15,336 nt of DNA from COE1 sp964387365 (lineage in GTDB: Bacteria; Bacillota; Clostridia; Lachnospirales; Lachnospiraceae), in NCBI GenBank assembly GCA_964387365.1, contig CAYLWP010000051.1, positions 1 to 15,336 of the forward strand, written 5' to 3'. Under the pieces are notes generated by a model. That model worked only from the letters and a program-made list of their open reading frames with translations. It was not told the origin of the DNA and made no database searches. Shown piece after piece: positions 15,185 through 15,336 of this stretch. A program made the position numbers and the translations under genes. Within the stretch, counting starts at the first letter, position 1. Every line of letters starts with the position of its first letter.

Positions 15185-15215
15185 GATAAAAGAAAAAAAA
15201 GATTATCCTTTTATC
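15185..15215. repeat. 8-bp perfect inverted repeat next to the minus-strand terminator
   Basis: GATAAAAG (15185-15192) and CTTTTATC (15208-15215) flank 15 A-rich bases. The repeat is 2 bases from the terminator stem and 10 bases from the -35 of the tRNA promoter. Confidence 0.45.
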
Positions 15216-15225
15216 AAAAAAGTGG

Positions 15226-15254
15226 TTGACATTTTCTGTAATAACTTGTATATT
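15226..15254 (+). promoter_or_regulatory. Strong sigma-A promoter of the tRNA-Val gene
   Basis: A perfect TTGACA (15226-15231) and TATATT (15249-15254, 5 of 6) with 17-base spacing. The predicted start, about 15261, is some 30 bases before the tRNA, with a short GTCG/CGAC hairpin right at it. Such strength is usual for stable RNA operons, so more tRNA genes may follow beyond the window. Confidence 0.85.
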
Positions 15255-15291
15255 AATTAAGTCGGTTGCGACAGTAACTGATACTGAATGT

Positions 15292-15336
15292 GGGGTCTTA
15301 GCTCAGCTGGGAGAGCATCTGCCTTACAAGCAGAGG
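15292..15336 (+). tRNA. tRNA-Val (anticodon UAC), 3' part beyond the window
   Basis: GGGGTCT acceptor strand, T8-A9, D-arm stem GCTC/GAGC with loop AGCTGGGA, and anticodon stem TCTGC/GCAGA around loop CTTACAA, giving anticodon TAC (valine, reads GUA and related codons). The window ends in the variable loop at about tRNA position 45, so the T arm and acceptor 3' strand are missing. Confidence 0.93.

Overview
The window looks like chromosomal housekeeping DNA from a low-to-moderate GC, Gram-positive anaerobe of the Clostridia, most likely a member of the Lachnospiraceae. The pointers are AGGAGG-type ribosome binding sites, the yicC-remA-rpoZ-rimO-pgsA gene order, a Spo0A-type DNA-binding domain, RqcH, and an LtaS-type lipoteichoic acid enzyme next to YfhO. 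I could not fix the genus. I see no CRISPR array, insertion sequence, integrase, phage gene or rRNA. The right edge cuts a tRNA-Val gene.

Left third (1-3650), all on the minus strand: one operon reads yicC, remA, rpoZ, rimO, pgsA, with gaps or overlaps under 50 bases. It is driven by a near-consensus promoter at 3613-3641 and closed by a good intrinsic terminator at 51-77. It joins RNA turnover (YicC), a biofilm/matrix DNA-binding regulator (RemA), the RNA polymerase omega subunit, modification of ribosomal protein S12 (RimO) and phosphatidylglycerol synthesis (PgsA). The guanylate kinase gene that usually sits between remA and rpoZ in Bacillota is absent here.

Middle (3651-8295), plus strand: a two-gene operon encodes an LtaS-family phosphoglycerol transferase and a YfhO-family GT-C membrane glycosyltransferase. 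Together they suggest assembly and sugar decoration of a glycerol-phosphate polymer. PgsA makes the phosphatidylglycerol that LtaS enzymes consume. A shared bidirectional terminator at 8251-8295 separates this operon from the convergent genes to the right.

Right half (8296-14964), minus strand: a three-domain protein (AMP-dependent acyl ligase, acyl carrier domain, PlsC acyltransferase) has its own strong promoter overlapped by a perfect 18-bp palindrome. Upstream lie rqcH (ribosome quality control) and glgA (glycogen synthase, with its own promoter). Last is a small Spo0A-like regulator that keeps the DNA-binding domain and the first part of the receiver but has lost the phosphoacceptor region.

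Right edge (14965-15336): about 330 bases contain tandem hairpins, a minus-strand intrinsic terminator with no obvious gene before it, a near-consensus plus-strand promoter and the start of tRNA-Val(UAC). The most interesting items are the receiver-deleted Spo0A homologue with its structured upstream region, the acyl ligase-ACP-acyltransferase fusion with its palindromic operator candidate, and the missing gmk.
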